Positions 1-50,187 of a DNA stretch of 64,000 bases are shown here, piece by piece. The position numbers were made by a program, and so were the translations under genes. The stretch is taken from contig CM035350.1 of the NCBI GenBank assembly GCA_020137815.1, forward strand, positions 8,063,045 through 8,127,044. Reading direction: 5' to 3'. The stretch comes from Hormiphora californensis (Eukaryota; Ctenophora; Tentaculata; Cydippida; Pleurobrachiidae). Position 1 is the stretch's first letter, and every line of letters begins with the position of its first letter. The notes beneath the pieces were generated by a model. It did not search any database. It had not been told where the DNA came from and saw nothing but the letters and a program-made list of their open reading frames with translations.

Positions 1-15
1 ATCCTCTAGCCCTCC

Positions 16-22
<7 letters not shown>

Positions 23-82
<60 letters not shown>
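23..82. repeat. (CT)n microsatellite
   Basis: An almost pure CT dinucleotide run of about 60 bp. A second, longer tract follows at 199-331. The translated Ser-Leu or Glu-Arg runs across these tracts are not genes. Confidence 0.97.
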
Positions 83-86
<4 letters not shown>

Positions 87-198
87 CCACTGAGTCTCTG
101 TGGGATAGAAAGAAAAAAGATTACTAGCTACCTACTGAATAATTAATGGAAATGAGTGCCCCCTTTCAAATATAATAGCTTACGGCACAAACAACTGG

Positions 199-333
<135 letters not shown>

Positions 334-679
334 CCCTCTCTATCCCGGACACAATGGACAATAAAGACGGTTGACTACCTATTCAAATTCGCTCTGCATC
401 TTCGAGAAAAGGCACCACAATACTCCACAAGCACATTTCATTTATGATTGGATCCATGATGTCTTATCTAACGGGATATCAGGGAACCATGCTTGTCTAA
501 GGGGAATTTTTGCCCAAAAAGTTGATCATACACTACATAAGTTGTCAGTGAAAATGATATATTTAAGAACTGTTTAATAATTGGAACCTGAAACGACAAC
601 CCGGTTTTGTTGGTTGAAATTAATGATGATGTACTGTGTACAAGCTATTTACACGTGGTAACACCCTCTATCACACTGT

Positions 680-28852
<28,173 letters not shown>

Positions 28853-29669
28853 CTGAGGACAAAGAGTCAGCAAAGAGTCAGCTCATCATAATATTGTTAT
28901 GTTTGTCGAGGGCATGGTGAGATAGGGTCGAGTAACGCAACTTGAATAATCATGCATATTAGAGCGATGTTTACGATTTAATTAATTTCATTAGTGGCCA
29001 TAGATAAAACAGCAATTTTATACTGGATGATCATGAAATCATTTACGACTGCCGAAATCCTTTGCGACTGTCGGCTAAAGTCCGTTTCAAGCGACTTGAC
29101 CCATAATTCTTGGAATTTGGCGCATTGCGTGTGTATTTACAAAGGGGAAATCCTGAATTTCCAGGAATCTCAGGTCAAGTCGTTTGAAACGCACTTTAAA
29201 CAGTCGTCTGTAAAGTTTGTTTATATGTACATACATTTTAGTAGTTAGTTCATCATCATCACAAAAATACTTAATATTTGTTGTTTTATTTGTTAATTGT
29301 TATTTATTTATTTTGTTTAAACCCATTTTTCAAAAATCAAGAAAGTTTCTCCGTGCGGGGCACGATGAGACAGGGTCAAGCCAGGCAATAAGCCGTATGA
29401 TGTAGGAGTCTAAGCAATGAACCTAGTACCAACCACTGATCAGTGAGACTCACTGAGTGAGTCCACCAAACCTTGCCTTAAATGGCTTTAACCACCAAAC
29501 CACTCGACTGTTTTGGTTAAATCAAAGTTTATCTGATAGGAAATTTAGGATTTAATAGCCACTAGAGTACCCGTTTGCTGGGAACCCGTGACCTGGTAAA
29601 TGGTAATTTATCCTCATATAACCGGTGACATTTGTGTTTGATTTTTAAAAGATAATTTGTTTGTTCCTT
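28853..29669. other. Upstream region of the ankyrin gene, with a small inverted repeat
   Basis: Contains an imperfect inverted repeat at about 29057-29215: GTTTCAAGCGACTTGACC on the left and GGTCAAGTCGTTTGAAAC on the right. It is probably a small MITE. No coding feature is seen. Confidence 0.55.
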
Positions 29670-29670
29670 A

Positions 29671-29926
29671 GAGCAATGAGTAGGAGCGGTTAGATCAGCA
29701 CGTGCAGAAAGTCGCGCGCCACCCTAATCTCAGGTTACTCTCACGGCTTCATTTTGCATCCAATCCAAAAGTGACCTTCATCAAACCTGTACATGTAGAT
29801 CTCCTCAAGGAGAAGCGAAAACTTGAGGGACATTTCTTGATAATGATTGGATGCGACCTCGAGGAGCTATGACAATGTGCAAAAAGGGGTGGCATGCGAC
29901 TTTAACCACGTGGTGATCTAACCGCT
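29671..29926. mobile_element. Small MITE with about 20-bp terminal inverted repeats
   Basis: Left end GTAGGAGCGGTTAGATCA and right end TGATCTAACCGCTCCTAC are exact complements; CACGTG follows inside both. The element is about 256 bp with no coding capacity. No target duplication can be identified with confidence. Confidence 0.7.
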
Positions 29927-29929
29927 CCT

Positions 29930-31114
29930 ACTATATCATACACCTTGGGTTTTTGAAAAAACGGCCATTACAATTTTGGCGAGGCGGGTAAATCATTTAC
30001 TGTAACGCGCGAATTTTCTCAAAAAAGCGCTGCTTTTTTACGCCGCGCGCGGAACCTAGAATTATGCGCGCAGTGTAAAATTTTAAAATTCATTGAAAAT
30101 TTCCTCGCGTTTTATGTCGCCAAAAAAAAGACGAAAAATTCCAAATTCGTGAATTTAGAATTATAAGAACTCCGGTCAGTTCTCATCTTGCCAATCCTTT
30201 TTCCGGGAACCCCTGGCCAAAGGACATTAAAGTTCACGTAACGACCAAGTTTCATATCGATTGGATAAGATTTTGGGTGGCTACGGTGAAAAATATCGTA
30301 TTTTTGGCATTTTTAACTTTCCCGACGCGATTTACGACCCTTAAACATTGAGTTACGGGAAATCGCAATCAAGTAAAATGAAGTTCAAACGATTCTCTTT
30401 CCCCACTATTGCGTTAGTTTTTTGATTTAGAGCCGTTTTCAGGGTCTTAGAAGCGTTTGAAAAATGTAAGTCTTTTTGTCGCAATGACGTCACCCCGTGA
30501 CGTCACTGCTGTAAAGATCGGATCAAAAATCTGAGCCCGTACTTACACCCGCCTTGGTCCAAAGTACCAGTGTACAAATTTTCAGGGGTCTAGCTCAAAA
30601 ACTGTAGGAGGAGTAGGGAGAAAACAATTATCGGACTAACATTTTGGAAATTATTATATGGATAACCCTAACAAAGCGTGACTCATGCACGTGAGTGCTG
30701 ACAAGAGACACTCAATGATTCTTTTTGGCAAACGCTGCTGGGCGCTGGCCCCCGGTATAAGTCTTGTAGTCTTGTAGTCCTCTTTGCGCAAATACTGCAC
30801 AGGTGTCAGCTCCTCATAGAGCCTTCCCCTCCCTGGAAGTTATTATTTCCCAGCGCTTTTCAAGGATTCTTACAAATGGGAAAGAGAAAAAATGAGAGGA
30901 ACACGACTGTGCGGGTGTACCATTATAGTGCTGTGTTGGCACACGGAGAATACGGGCGAGGGACACAACAAGAGTGGATTCTTTCAAATCCAGAATCCCA
31001 AGAAATAAAATCCCGAGATCCGAGATTTTGAATTTTAAAAGTCAGAACTGAATGCGCGGCGCATAATGCAGCGCTGTATTTTTGCTTCTTGCGCGGCGTA
31101 TAAATAAACGTAAC
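29930..31114. other. Intergenic region upstream of cyclin D
   Basis: Contains CpG-rich patches (GCGCGC near 30050, GCGCGGCG near 31050-31095) and a pair of TGACGTCA sites 13 bp apart (30485-30492 and 30498-30505). No gene is seen. Confidence 0.5.
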
Positions 31115-31215
31115 GCGCGAAATCAAGAAATTGTAAGAAAAAAAAAAGTTTTTAAAACACTCTTTTTTCTGAGTTTCAAATTTTTAGTGTTCGAGAAGTT
31201 TGTGTTTTGACGTCA
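31115..31215 (+). promoter_or_regulatory. Putative E2F-like and CRE sites before cyclin D
   Basis: GCGCGAAA (31115-31122) matches the E2F core in reverse. TGACGTCA (31208-31215) is a perfect CRE, 58 bp before the cyclin D start codon. Vertebrate CCND1 promoters use a proximal CRE and E2F sites, so the arrangement is plausible, but both motifs are short and no start site is mapped here. Confidence 0.4.
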
Positions 31216-31273
31216 GTCTACGCAGATTTGTTTTCGATGAGTTCCTTGCGTTGAGAAATTCGATCTCTTGTCA

Positions 31274-32898
31274 ATGTTTTGCTATGAATCCGGACTCGAA
31301 AATTATGTACCACGAAGAGCATCACCAGACGGATGTAACATCGATGACCCAAAAACATTAAATAACCTAGTACGGGTCAGCAAATTCTACCAACCGAACC
31401 CGAAATATTTGGAAACTATTCAGAAAAATGATTTTACAGTTAACATGCGAAAGCAGGTCACCGAGTGGATGTTTGAGGTAAATGTCGATCGAGAACTGGA
31501 TAAATTACGTCATTCTTCATTCATGGGCTCTTGGAATCTTGGAGACTGCCTATCGTTTGAATTCATCTAAAGAATGCTTTTAGTATATCGCAATTTGTCT
31601 GTCAGTCTATCTTCAAATTCCACATATTCCACTGGGAAGCAGGGAAGCCGGGACAGTATTATGATAAGGCCTATCAAAGCACCACAAAATTACATTGTAA
31701 TAGAATTTACGCACTTTTTGAGCCAGGAACTCCTGAAGCCGCTCCCTTCTTATCAGCCACTAATTGGGTGGAAACTGGCCTCACTCTCACATGCGTGTGT
31801 TACAATCACAGTGATGTTATAGGGATCGAGTTACTCACCCTCACACCCCCTTCTCACCCAGATCTCAGATATCTGTGAAGTGGGTGTTCTGCCGCATGCA
31901 GTGAACCTCCTGGATCGGTACCTCTCAAAGGAAATCGTAAGTGTGACACGAGTCATAAAGATCATGGAGTTACCACATAGTGTGTAACCGGAATACTGAG
32001 GAATATAACGTGTTTAAAATACAGAACTGTGTAATAATTCAATGTGTAATCCCTACAGGTTGAGTCGCCAGGTGACGAATTACAACTGATTGGGGCAGTG
32101 TGCCTTTTTGTTGCGAGTAAGCTAAGGGAGAATGAGCCGATCCCAGTTGATAGTCTTATTGAAAATGGCAGATTCAGTTATACCACTCGTCAGATCAGAG
32201 TTAGTATCGCGATCATAATCCTTCAGGGTCCTCACTCTATCTGTATGCTTGTTAATCTCTCTGTTATTTTCCTCTCCCAGTGTGTGTGTGAGCGGCTCAC
32301 TGGGGGTATGGCATGCTTCCTTGTATACAGAGGCATTGAGAGATCCGATGGAGGGGGGAGTGTCTGTACAGGCGAGACAGTGTTGTGTGCATCCGTGTGT
32401 GCTCGTCTGTGTGTTCACCAGGCATGCGGGAAGTGAGAGCTGGGCTCCTTAGAATCTGGGCGAGATTAAGAAACGGGGATGAAAATGAAGAAAAAAGGGA
32501 GTTTTGGGACCAGGAAGCAAAAGGAAAAGAGACATTAGGTCCCCAACCCTCAAAAGTTTTTAAAGTACACTTCTTATGAGGCGGATCTGCATATTTTGAA
32601 AACATTATATATGTAGAGAGTGAGCGAGAAAGAAACAAGTCACAGAGAGAAGGAGATGGAGACGGAGAGAAAGGGAGTAAGACAAAGAGATCCCGACTAC
32701 ATCTGTAAAGACTTCCTTTTAATACTACAATAAAGCAATGGAGCTTGGAGTTCGGAACCCTTGTGAAGTTTGAATAGGGTTTGGCCTCATCGGATTGTGA
32801 AGTATCGTTATAATCGTTATAATTCGACTTTCACAGAACGGAGTTTTTTTCCTCTCACACAGACATGCCCTCCCTCTCCTTCTACCTCTCTTTCTATC

Positions 32899-32968
<70 letters not shown>

Positions 32969-33805
32969 GCTCCCCATATCCGGTGCACTGTGTGTGTATA
33001 TTATATCCGTGTGTAGGATATAGTTCAGGGCAATTAGATCCAATCACAGATCTGACAGCCACAAGGTGTATATCATGGGGTGGGTGGGGCTGCATACCAA
33101 TTGGCCGCTAAATTGCTCCTTTCTAAACTCCCAACGTGTATGGGGTCTCCCTGGAATGCTGTTGGGCGGCGGGACCCACTTCCTGATGCAGCTCTCTATT
33201 GCTATATCTCTCTCTCTCTTTCTTTCTCTCCCTATATCCATGCCGCAAGGCCTCTCACTCTCTTTCTTCCTCCGTCTCCCCTCCTCCACCACACGGCGCT
33301 TACCCACTTATATCTTAGGGAGAAAGAGAGTGAGAGAAACAGGCTGAGAGTTCGGATGAGAATTGAGAAAGAGAGACGACCCGGTAAAGTGAAACGCACG
33401 GGGCTACCTTAGGGCTTAGAATCTCTAGCAGTACTCAATGTTACATTTGGATGTCTGGTCCCCTTCTTACATCTCCCTCTTTTAAGGGGGGTTCATTTTG
33501 GGTTAGTCAGCTCATAATGACCACCCACAGGGCTGGGATACTGAGAACTGCCCGGCCCGTTCAGCTGGTGTCAATCAGATTACTAATGACCATGCAGTTT
33601 TTAGATTGATCTTACTAAGAGAGCTAGTTCACACATTGGTTCCCCCAGTGGTGCTATAATAGTAGAGCCCCATCAGCAGATCTGGCAATGGTCCAAAGAC
33701 TGCATGGAAGTGTGGTTCACGTGCTCCGGGACAGCCGTAGGGCCCTTTCAATTACCTTGAAAAGAGATGAAGAGAAATGAAAGATACCTTCTCTCTCTCT
33801 CTCTT

Positions 33806-33904
<99 letters not shown>

Positions 33905-34782
33905 TCTCTCTCCATGTGACAGGATAGAAGCTGCAGAGTTGGCTGCATGAAGTAAGTCACGTGACACATGAAAAAGTGATGGGTGTCTCATACCCCCTCC
34001 ATACAACCACGCTACTAGTTAGTTCTAACCAGTGATCAGTGATCACCCTTCATTCTTACCATCTGGCATCTTTCCTACCTTCCACCTCTTACTCTTACTT
34101 CCATCCTTCTAGAAACTTCTCTCTTGCTGACACATACCCCTCCGGCATACAGGATCAGGGCGAGATTTCCCTGCTTGTCACCCAATTAACAGCTCCTACT
34201 ACTCCTCACAGTATAGCTCCCCTCATGATTTATCCTCAATAGTCATCCCTCCACTATATTTCTTCGGTCTCAGAGTCTTCAGTAGCGGTGGTATAGAGAG
34301 GTTTTGGGAGTGTTGAGCACAAGCTTACAGCCCTAAGGATCTATTACGTGAAACATTACCCACAACCCCTGAAGGCAGTGAGAAGCAGGCAGAAGAAACT
34401 TGTTGGGATGTAATATCCTCTTGGTTTAAAACATTTAGTCGAGATCTAGAAAGGCAGTGGAAAAATGGTGCTTTTGGTTGTCGATTAGATAGGACTGAGG
34501 TGGTATACATAAAGGACAGTCAAATAATACCCTTAGCCATGGTGTCTCGATCTATTAAAGAAGGAGAGGGCTAAAGAGGGAGTGCCGGAGTGGGAAAGTG
34601 GTAAGAGGTGGACATTATACCGTTGCCAATTGGACTCCATGGAATTTGGGAAAGTAAAGTGATTTGATTCCCATTTCCCACAACCGTCAATCCCCCAATA
34701 CAACCGTGGGAGGCTTCTTTGTTAGTTCTCCCTCGTTCTCTCCCTCTATCTCCCTCTCTCTCATTCCCCCCCCCTCTCTCTC

Positions 34783-34814
<32 letters not shown>

Positions 34815-37800
34815 TCTCTCTTTCCTTCTTTCCCCCTCTCTCCCTCCTTCTCTCTCTTCCTCTTTCTCCTCTTTCCTCCCTCTCTCTCCCTCTCTCTCCC
34901 TCTCATCCTTCTCCTCTCCTCCCTCTCTCCCTCTCCTCTCTCTCACACCGGGTTTTGTTCCCCCCAAGTGCGAGGGCTTTTTCCCATGGATTGCTGTCAC
35001 GGACTAAGGTCGCCTCGCCAATGTGTATTGTGAAACCTAACGCTAATAGCCCAATTAGCCTCTTTCCTCTTCCATCTAGCTCTCCCTTTCTCTCTCCCTA
35101 TATTTACCCAGTTTATCCTCTCTTTTCCCTTCTCTTTTTTCTCTCTCTTACTCCCTCTTCTGCCCCAATTTTCTCACATTATATTACGATTAAATCGGTT
35201 TTTAACTTTGTTCCACTGTTTTGGTGCTTGTGCGTTGGGGGGGTGCGGGTATCGTTGTTTCCAAAGTTAAGGAGCTGAACCCGAGTAACTGGCTTCTAAA
35301 ACGTTTCCGCCCTCATCATGAAGTTCAGTACCTAGCTGCTCACATTGCACTGACCATAATAGCCCTAATCATTTGGGTTTACCGGTGACCGTAAAACCCC
35401 TCTTGTTGGGTGTTTGTTTACCATGTAATCCCCGTGATCTGTTTTCAACCAATCGCTCCTTACAAAATTCGCAAAACAACCCCCATCTTCAGGCCACACA
35501 GGTCTGATTCAGAGAAGAAAAGGAAGATTCAAATAATCAAAATAATAAAAAGGAATGTTATTGAAATAAATTTAAAACCATACTATGCCAAAAAAATAAA
35601 AGAAATTAGGGTACTAACCCCTCCTCCATACCTTAAATCGATAGTGTTTACCAGTGAATACAGTGAATACAGATGAATACCGTGAATACAAGCGAAAACG
35701 CAGTAATGCAAAGCGAATGCAGACGAATACGAAAATAATACGCAGTGAATCCCCCCTGGGTTTTCCCGAGTGAATACCATAATGCGAGGAATACGCAGTG
35801 AATAGCAATATTGGGGATCCTACGAAACTGTTTCGCGTAATACAGAGTGAATACGCAGTGAATCAAGGAATACCTGATACAAGGGGGAATACCATGAAAG
35901 CGAGCGAATACGCAATCATTGTAACTCCACCAGAACTAGAAAGCCGTAAATACGCATGATGAAAAATTTGGGGCATTGTTGCTAAAAAAACCCAAAAAAA
36001 AGTGGTTTTGCTCTCTCTATCCTATCCTATCTCTACTCTCTATCTCCCTCTCTCTATCTCCCTCTCTCCCCCCATCCTCTCTCTCTCTCTCTCTCCTCTC
36101 TCTCCCCTCTCCTCTCTCCTCCCTCTCCTCCTTTTCTCCCCTTTTTTCCCCCTCTTCTCTCCCTCTCTTCTCTCTCCTCTCCTCTTCCCCCTTTCCCCTC
36201 TCCTCCCCCCTCTCCTCTCTTCTCTTCTCTTTCCCTTTCTCCCTCTCTTCTCTGCCCTCGTCCCTCTCTATTTTCCCTCTTCTCAGTCTCTTATCCCTCT
36301 GTCTCTGTCCTGTCTCTGCTCTCTCTCCCTCTCTCTCCCTCTCTCCTTTCTCTCTTTCCTTCTGTCTTTTTTAAAAACTCCCTTTTTTCCCCGGGGGTTT
36401 NNNNNNNNNNNNNNNNNNNNNNNNNNNNNNNNNNNNNNNNNNNNNNNNNNNNNNNNNNNNNNNNNNNNNNNNNNNNNNNNNNNNNNNNNNNNNNNNNNNN
36501 ATCCGAATGATTGTTATGAAAGCACCACAGTGGGTTTTGTAAGCCCCCCCATACAAAGATAGGAAAAATGATATTAGATATGTTAAATGACGGGGTTTTG
36601 ATTAGGAGGGGATGGGGAAGGGTTTAAAAATGCATTCAAAAAGGGGAAAGGTATTATATGGCCCCAATCATTCCCCTTTCTTTAAAAACGGGGTTTTGGG
36701 AAACCTTTGAGGGCGCAGATTTGCCACATGAACATGCCCCAATACAGAATTTTTTAGACACGAAACAAGATGAGTTAAGAAATTGCCCACCTAACGGTTT
36801 ATAAAATAATTTTTGCCAGAAACTGTTATTTTATTTATTGTGAGAAACAAAAAAAGGGGGAAAATGACTGGTTGGGGGATTTTCAGGGAATAAGTTTTTT
36901 CCCCAGTTTTTTACAGCTACGCCCCAAAGCTGTGTGACGCCAGTCCCTATTGCCCCTACTGGGGGATGTGATTCAAAAAAGGGGAAAGGGGCCAAAAAAG
37001 GGGGGGAGGGGGGGAAAATGGAAAGGGAAAAAGGGGGGGGGGGAAAAAAAAGGCTTTTAAAAAAACCCCCCCTTAAACAAAACCCCCCCTCTCTTTTTCC
37101 CTTTTCTCTTTCCTATCTCTTTTCTCTTTTCTCTTTCCTCTCCTCCCCATCCTATTCAGGAATTCCACTTTTAGTTCGTGCTACCAAAATTTTCGGGGAA
37201 AACATCACAGTTCTATCTCAAAACAATTTTTTGGTGAAATTTTTTTTCTCCCCCGGGGATTGTCTGAGTTTTACATGAAGTAATAGTTCTACTAGTAGTT
37301 CTACTAGTTTGGTAGGTCATGGTATGTTTAGGATCGATCACGTGTAACCATGAGTATTGAGTGAGAAAAGGCAGGATAAACAGATAGAGAGGGGGAATAA
37401 GCACAGGGAGAGAGTGTGTTGTAGAGAGAGAGAATTAAAGGGTATACATAAAATAGGGGGCTACAGCTGCACTAGCTGTTTCGCTATATTATAGGGATTG
37501 GGATTAGATTGCAGCATTTCCTCTTTTCACGCTTGCACACACTTTCTCCAATGTGTCACGACCGGGGGACCCATTATAATTCCCTTTTTTTTTTTTTGGT
37601 GGCCCGGAACAATCCAGTTGAAAATAAGGGGGTTACACTAGGGATGTGGGAAAGTCTATCCTGTGAAAAAGACAGGTGTTAAAAAGATGGGATGTGTGTC
37701 GTAATACTCCTGAATGAGTGGTGGAGGAGAAGAGAGAAAAGGGATGAGAAGTAGAGAGAGGAGGAGTATAACGTAGAAGAGTAGGAACAGAGGAAAAGGA

Positions 37801-38073
37801 GAGAAGAGAGATTATGTGTTGTAACACTGCTGAACGTGGTCAAGAGAGAGGGTGTGATGCTGGTAGAAGGTCCCATTGTCCCCCAGTATATATGTTCTAA
37901 TAACAGCTGCCTGATTGTGTAACACGCCCCAGCTGCTGATGTCTGACGAGGAGCTGAGAGAGAGATAACATGTCTAGCGCCGGGGAGGTAACATATTGTT
38001 CAGTGAGAAATATATCGTATATCTGCTATCTTTGATATGAGATCTTCATAACATCATAACTCCAGAGGAATAT

Positions 38074-38172
<99 letters not shown>

Positions 38173-39018
38173 CACTATCTGAGCTATTGTGGAAGAGGAA
38201 TGCTTTCCAACTTGGGTGAAATGACAAGAATTATCTTATATTCCAAGAAGATAATACAAACACATCATCTCACTGTATTACAAAATCACAGTCCACACTC
38301 CACAGATTTATTTGGAATTCAGAGAGAGAGATAGCTCCCAGTATCATAATGATACCCAGCAGGGGGGGGGGGGCTAATTCATAGTTCTCACGCTCACTGG
38401 GAGGTCTAACTAGCACGTTTACCCAATAACGCCTCCCTAGCCTGTAATGAAACACAATCGAACCGACACAATCTGATCTCCACAAATATCATAATCCCTG
38501 TAACTTAATTTCGACAACAAAATATTCGTATAATTAATTAAATGAACCTAAGATATTATCATGACGTTATTTTTCCTAATCAGCCCTCCTCTCTCTCTCT
38601 GCAGATTACGCGTTTCTACCTCACTCCAGTGCGATGATAGCCACTGCCTGCCTCTTTGATGCCATGTATGCCCTGGGCAGCAAGTTTACTCAACTCAGGG
38701 ACAGTCTACCCGAACTAATGGGCGGGTTCATCGAGTTAGATCGGGTAAGAAGGGAGTGATATTGGTTCATGTTTCAATGGAGTGTGAATTAATTCCATGG
38801 AACTTGATAATTGATAGAAGTTAAACCATCTTAAATTACATGTCTAGATTAACACAAAAGGGTAATGAGAAGGGACCCATTAGTGTTCACATGGACCCTA
38901 TTGCTGATTAGCCAATAATGCACGGGGCAAGCCGTTTTCGAGTTCTTCCTTTTATTCCTTCTGGCTCCAGAAGGGTGTGGTCAGGACAATGGAGAGAGAG
39001 AGAGAGACAGAAAGAGAG

Positions 39019-39108
<90 letters not shown>

Positions 39109-39802
39109 GTGGTTTCCTATGAACTAGCACACACACTATGTACCCAATAATTGCTGTATGAGTTCCCACTCCCTTCCACACAGCATGCGGTTCAGGTTTT
39201 CTTTGTCCCTGTCGCCCCATTTCATCTCGCCTTCTTCTAAAGAGATAGCTATCTACCTATCTATCTAGGTCAGAGTTGATTGCCCAGCTAGACTGTGTTC
39301 ATGGGTTTGAACAAAACAAAGAGTTGATATACCGAACCCTCATAGAGTGCGACTCTTACGACAATAGCATAAAAATGTAGCCACTCGCTTCGCTCCAAGC
39401 ATCGATCTCTCCTTTTCATTTCTGTACCTATCTCTCTTTCTACCTCGTACTATTTATCCCGCCCCTCGTACTATTTATCCACAACACATAAAACACCATA
39501 AATCCCCTAAATGCTACCACATCGGATACCGAATAGCACTGTAAGACGAGGAAAACAGAGTGTAGGTGTGAGAGAGAGACACACATAGAAAGTGGCTAGC
39601 ATATTATATGGCTAGCATGAATAGATGTGCTAAACTCAATTTTCATTCCTCCTTATGAGCTACGAGGTGTGACCTATGTCAATTTCCAAATTGTTCTTAC
39701 AACACTCTTCCCCAGGACGAGCTGAAAGTGATTCACACTAAGATACAGAGGTTCCTACAAGCCCGTGCTGATGAGGAGGCCAGAGAGGCAGCGGCTGTTT
39801 GA
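31274..39802 (+). CDS. Cyclin D, G1/S regulator; fourth exon damaged
   Basis: Clear exons are 31274-31477, 31862-31936, 32059-32199, 38605-38744 and 39716-39802 (stop 39800-39802). The N-terminus is MFCYE, like the LLCCE region of D cyclins but without an LxCxE motif. Cyclin box: MRKQVTEWMFE, then CEVGVLPHAVNLLDRYLS, then LQLIGAVCLFVASKLRENEP, the conserved surface that grips Cdk4/6. The C-terminal box includes YAFLPHSSAMIATACLFDAM, and the protein ends in a short helix (KIQRFLQARADEEAREAAAV). D cyclins activate Cdk4/6 to phosphorylate Rb in the nucleus. An exon linking RQIR to YAFLP must exist. A corrupted candidate lies near 35225-35350 (PSNWLLKRF, HHEVQYLAAHIALT), in poor sequence beside an N gap. 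There is no clear Thr-Pro degron or PEST tail. Confidence 0.85.
32901..32966. repeat. (CT)n microsatellite
   Basis: CT run within the long cyclin D intron between exons 3 and 4. Confidence 0.97.
33789..33913. repeat. (CT)n microsatellite
   Basis: CT run of about 125 bp, interrupted once by CAT at about 33847, in the same cyclin D intron. Confidence 0.97.
34727..37600. other. Poor-consensus block in the cyclin D intron
   Basis: Degenerate CT tracts (34727-34945 and 36008-36370), long runs of G, A and C (for example around 36990-37090), GTGAATAC-like imperfect repeats (35650-35915) and a run of 100 N at 36401-36500. The damaged cyclin exon lies inside. Frames across this block are unreliable. 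Confidence 0.7.
36401..36500. other. Assembly gap (100 N)
   Basis: Exactly 100 N, the conventional placeholder for a gap of unknown length. Confidence 0.99.
38081..38169. repeat. (CT)n microsatellite
   Basis: CT run with one CC interruption, about 435 bp before cyclin D exon 38605-38744. Confidence 0.97.
38992..39106. repeat. (GA)n microsatellite
   Basis: GA run of about 115 bp in the last cyclin D intron. Confidence 0.97.
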
Positions 39803-41240
39803 TGATCACCTACCCATTGGACTCTTAAATTGAACAACAACTGTTTAGAGCCTTTGTTTTAAAAAGGATGTGTGTGTGTTTCCCATTTGTTTTTTTTGAC
39901 ATCCCATACGTTTTAGGAAAAAAGAACCCATCTCATACAACGTTTTGAGAAAGCTCACTGTTTTTAACGTTCAGATAATATATAGTGCACTGCGTGGTGT
40001 GAACCACTGTTTTTTACCCCAACTAGAGACATTAAATAGAGGATGGATATAAAGGGTGAGAGAACACCCACATAGGATGTTTCACGTTCTTACTTGATCT
40101 ATTTATACTACACTTTTCTATTCTGTGTGTTGTCAGTATGTTTGTGTGCAAGTCATATTTGTTATTTGTTATGGAGAGACTCTCTCTCGCGTTATATCTC
40201 GACCAAAAAGCGGGAATCTATCAGCTATAATATCGAAAAAGAGGGCCGAATTATATAGCAGAGGGAGAGAGAGAATTCTATATATGTTTTACGAAAGACT
40301 CTGAAATTAACACTGTAAAGCTCAATTGTGCTTCATGTGTAGATTTGTTTAAGAAGAATATTGTTAAGAACAGTGTACATGTGTTCATTTCACGTGATCA
40401 ATGTACATATACATTTTGTTTGGGTGTGGCTGTGTGCTAAGAGCACCGGTGGCCATTGTATAATAGTCCGTCATACACATTTTTATATGGAATTTTGTGC
40501 TCGTATTTTCTGTCAGAATCTGTATAACACGCACGTGAATTTGAGCCGCGGCGCGGCGCATCTGCACGTGCGGGTTTTCAAGAGAGAGTGAGAGACAAAC
40601 GTACAACGTTAATGTGCGTCTCTCTCTTTAATCTCGCACGTGAATTTGAGCCGCGGCGCGGCGCATCTGCACGTGCGGTTCTTCCAGATAGAAATTCCGA
40701 ATAGAAATCCCAGATAGAAATTCCAAATAAAAATGTGTATGACGCCGTGTAACATTCACACACAGCCCCACCCCTATAATAGGAATCTCGTGTGTTAAAA
40801 TATGGATGGATTCTTCCCTGTCACAATTTACGCGTATACCCTTGAGTTCTATCTTAAAACCATCAAAAACTGTGTGCTTTTCTGTAAACTGTAACCAAAC
40901 AATGCCAATGCTGAATCACTTCACGTACCACGCGCATCACTTCTTGTGGTTAAAGGACCCTATTTCACGCGCGCTCTGTTTAGTAAAGACGCACACATGT
41001 GTGTTTTAGCGCTGACAAGGGAGTGGTCCGTTCCCGACCTTGTTTTTCCAAATCATCAAACATTGACTTAACCAATTACCAAGCACAAATAATGATTATT
41101 TACACCATTACACAGCACCAACACAATATTGTATTTACATCTGTCCCTTAAAGTTTACACACTAAACACGTATTGATCTTATTCCCACTTCCCAAAAACA
41201 GTGTTTTAAACACAACTACTCCGCAAATTCCCAAATTATG
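39803..41240. other. Convergent intergenic region
   Basis: Separates the 3' ends of cyclin D (plus) and DYNC2I2 (minus). Contains a duplicated GC-rich block (about 40530-40572 and 40636-40679) in which CACGTG flanks a CCGCGGCGCGGCG core. No gene is seen. Confidence 0.55.
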
Positions 41241-49960
<8,720 letters not shown>

Positions 49961-49984
49961 GCCCTAGATAAGAAAATAAAGGAG

Positions 49985-50175
49985 GATCATTAGTTCATCA
50001 TAGTGTACTACCTCGAATTTATCTTCGTGAAGCACCATGCTGTTTGCTGCAGACCATTCTACTACCCGCTCTAGATCTGCCTATAGTTCTTCCCCACTTT
50101 CTTCAGACACAATTTTCTTCTGTAGTTTGGTGTCATCTGCAAACGTCCCAGACCCCAGTTTCACAATGCATGACT
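49985..50175 (-). pseudogene. LINE reverse transcriptase fragment (FADDTK)
   Basis: The minus-strand frame reads GTFADDTKLQKKIVSEES, stop, then ADLERVVEWSAANSMVLHED. The FADD box and the following W-A-x-x-N-x-M helix are the catalytic core of LINE reverse transcriptases. One in-frame stop and no flanking domains: a dead fragment next to the tail of the following LINE. Confidence 0.75.
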
Positions 50176-50187
50176 CGGCTTTGAAGG

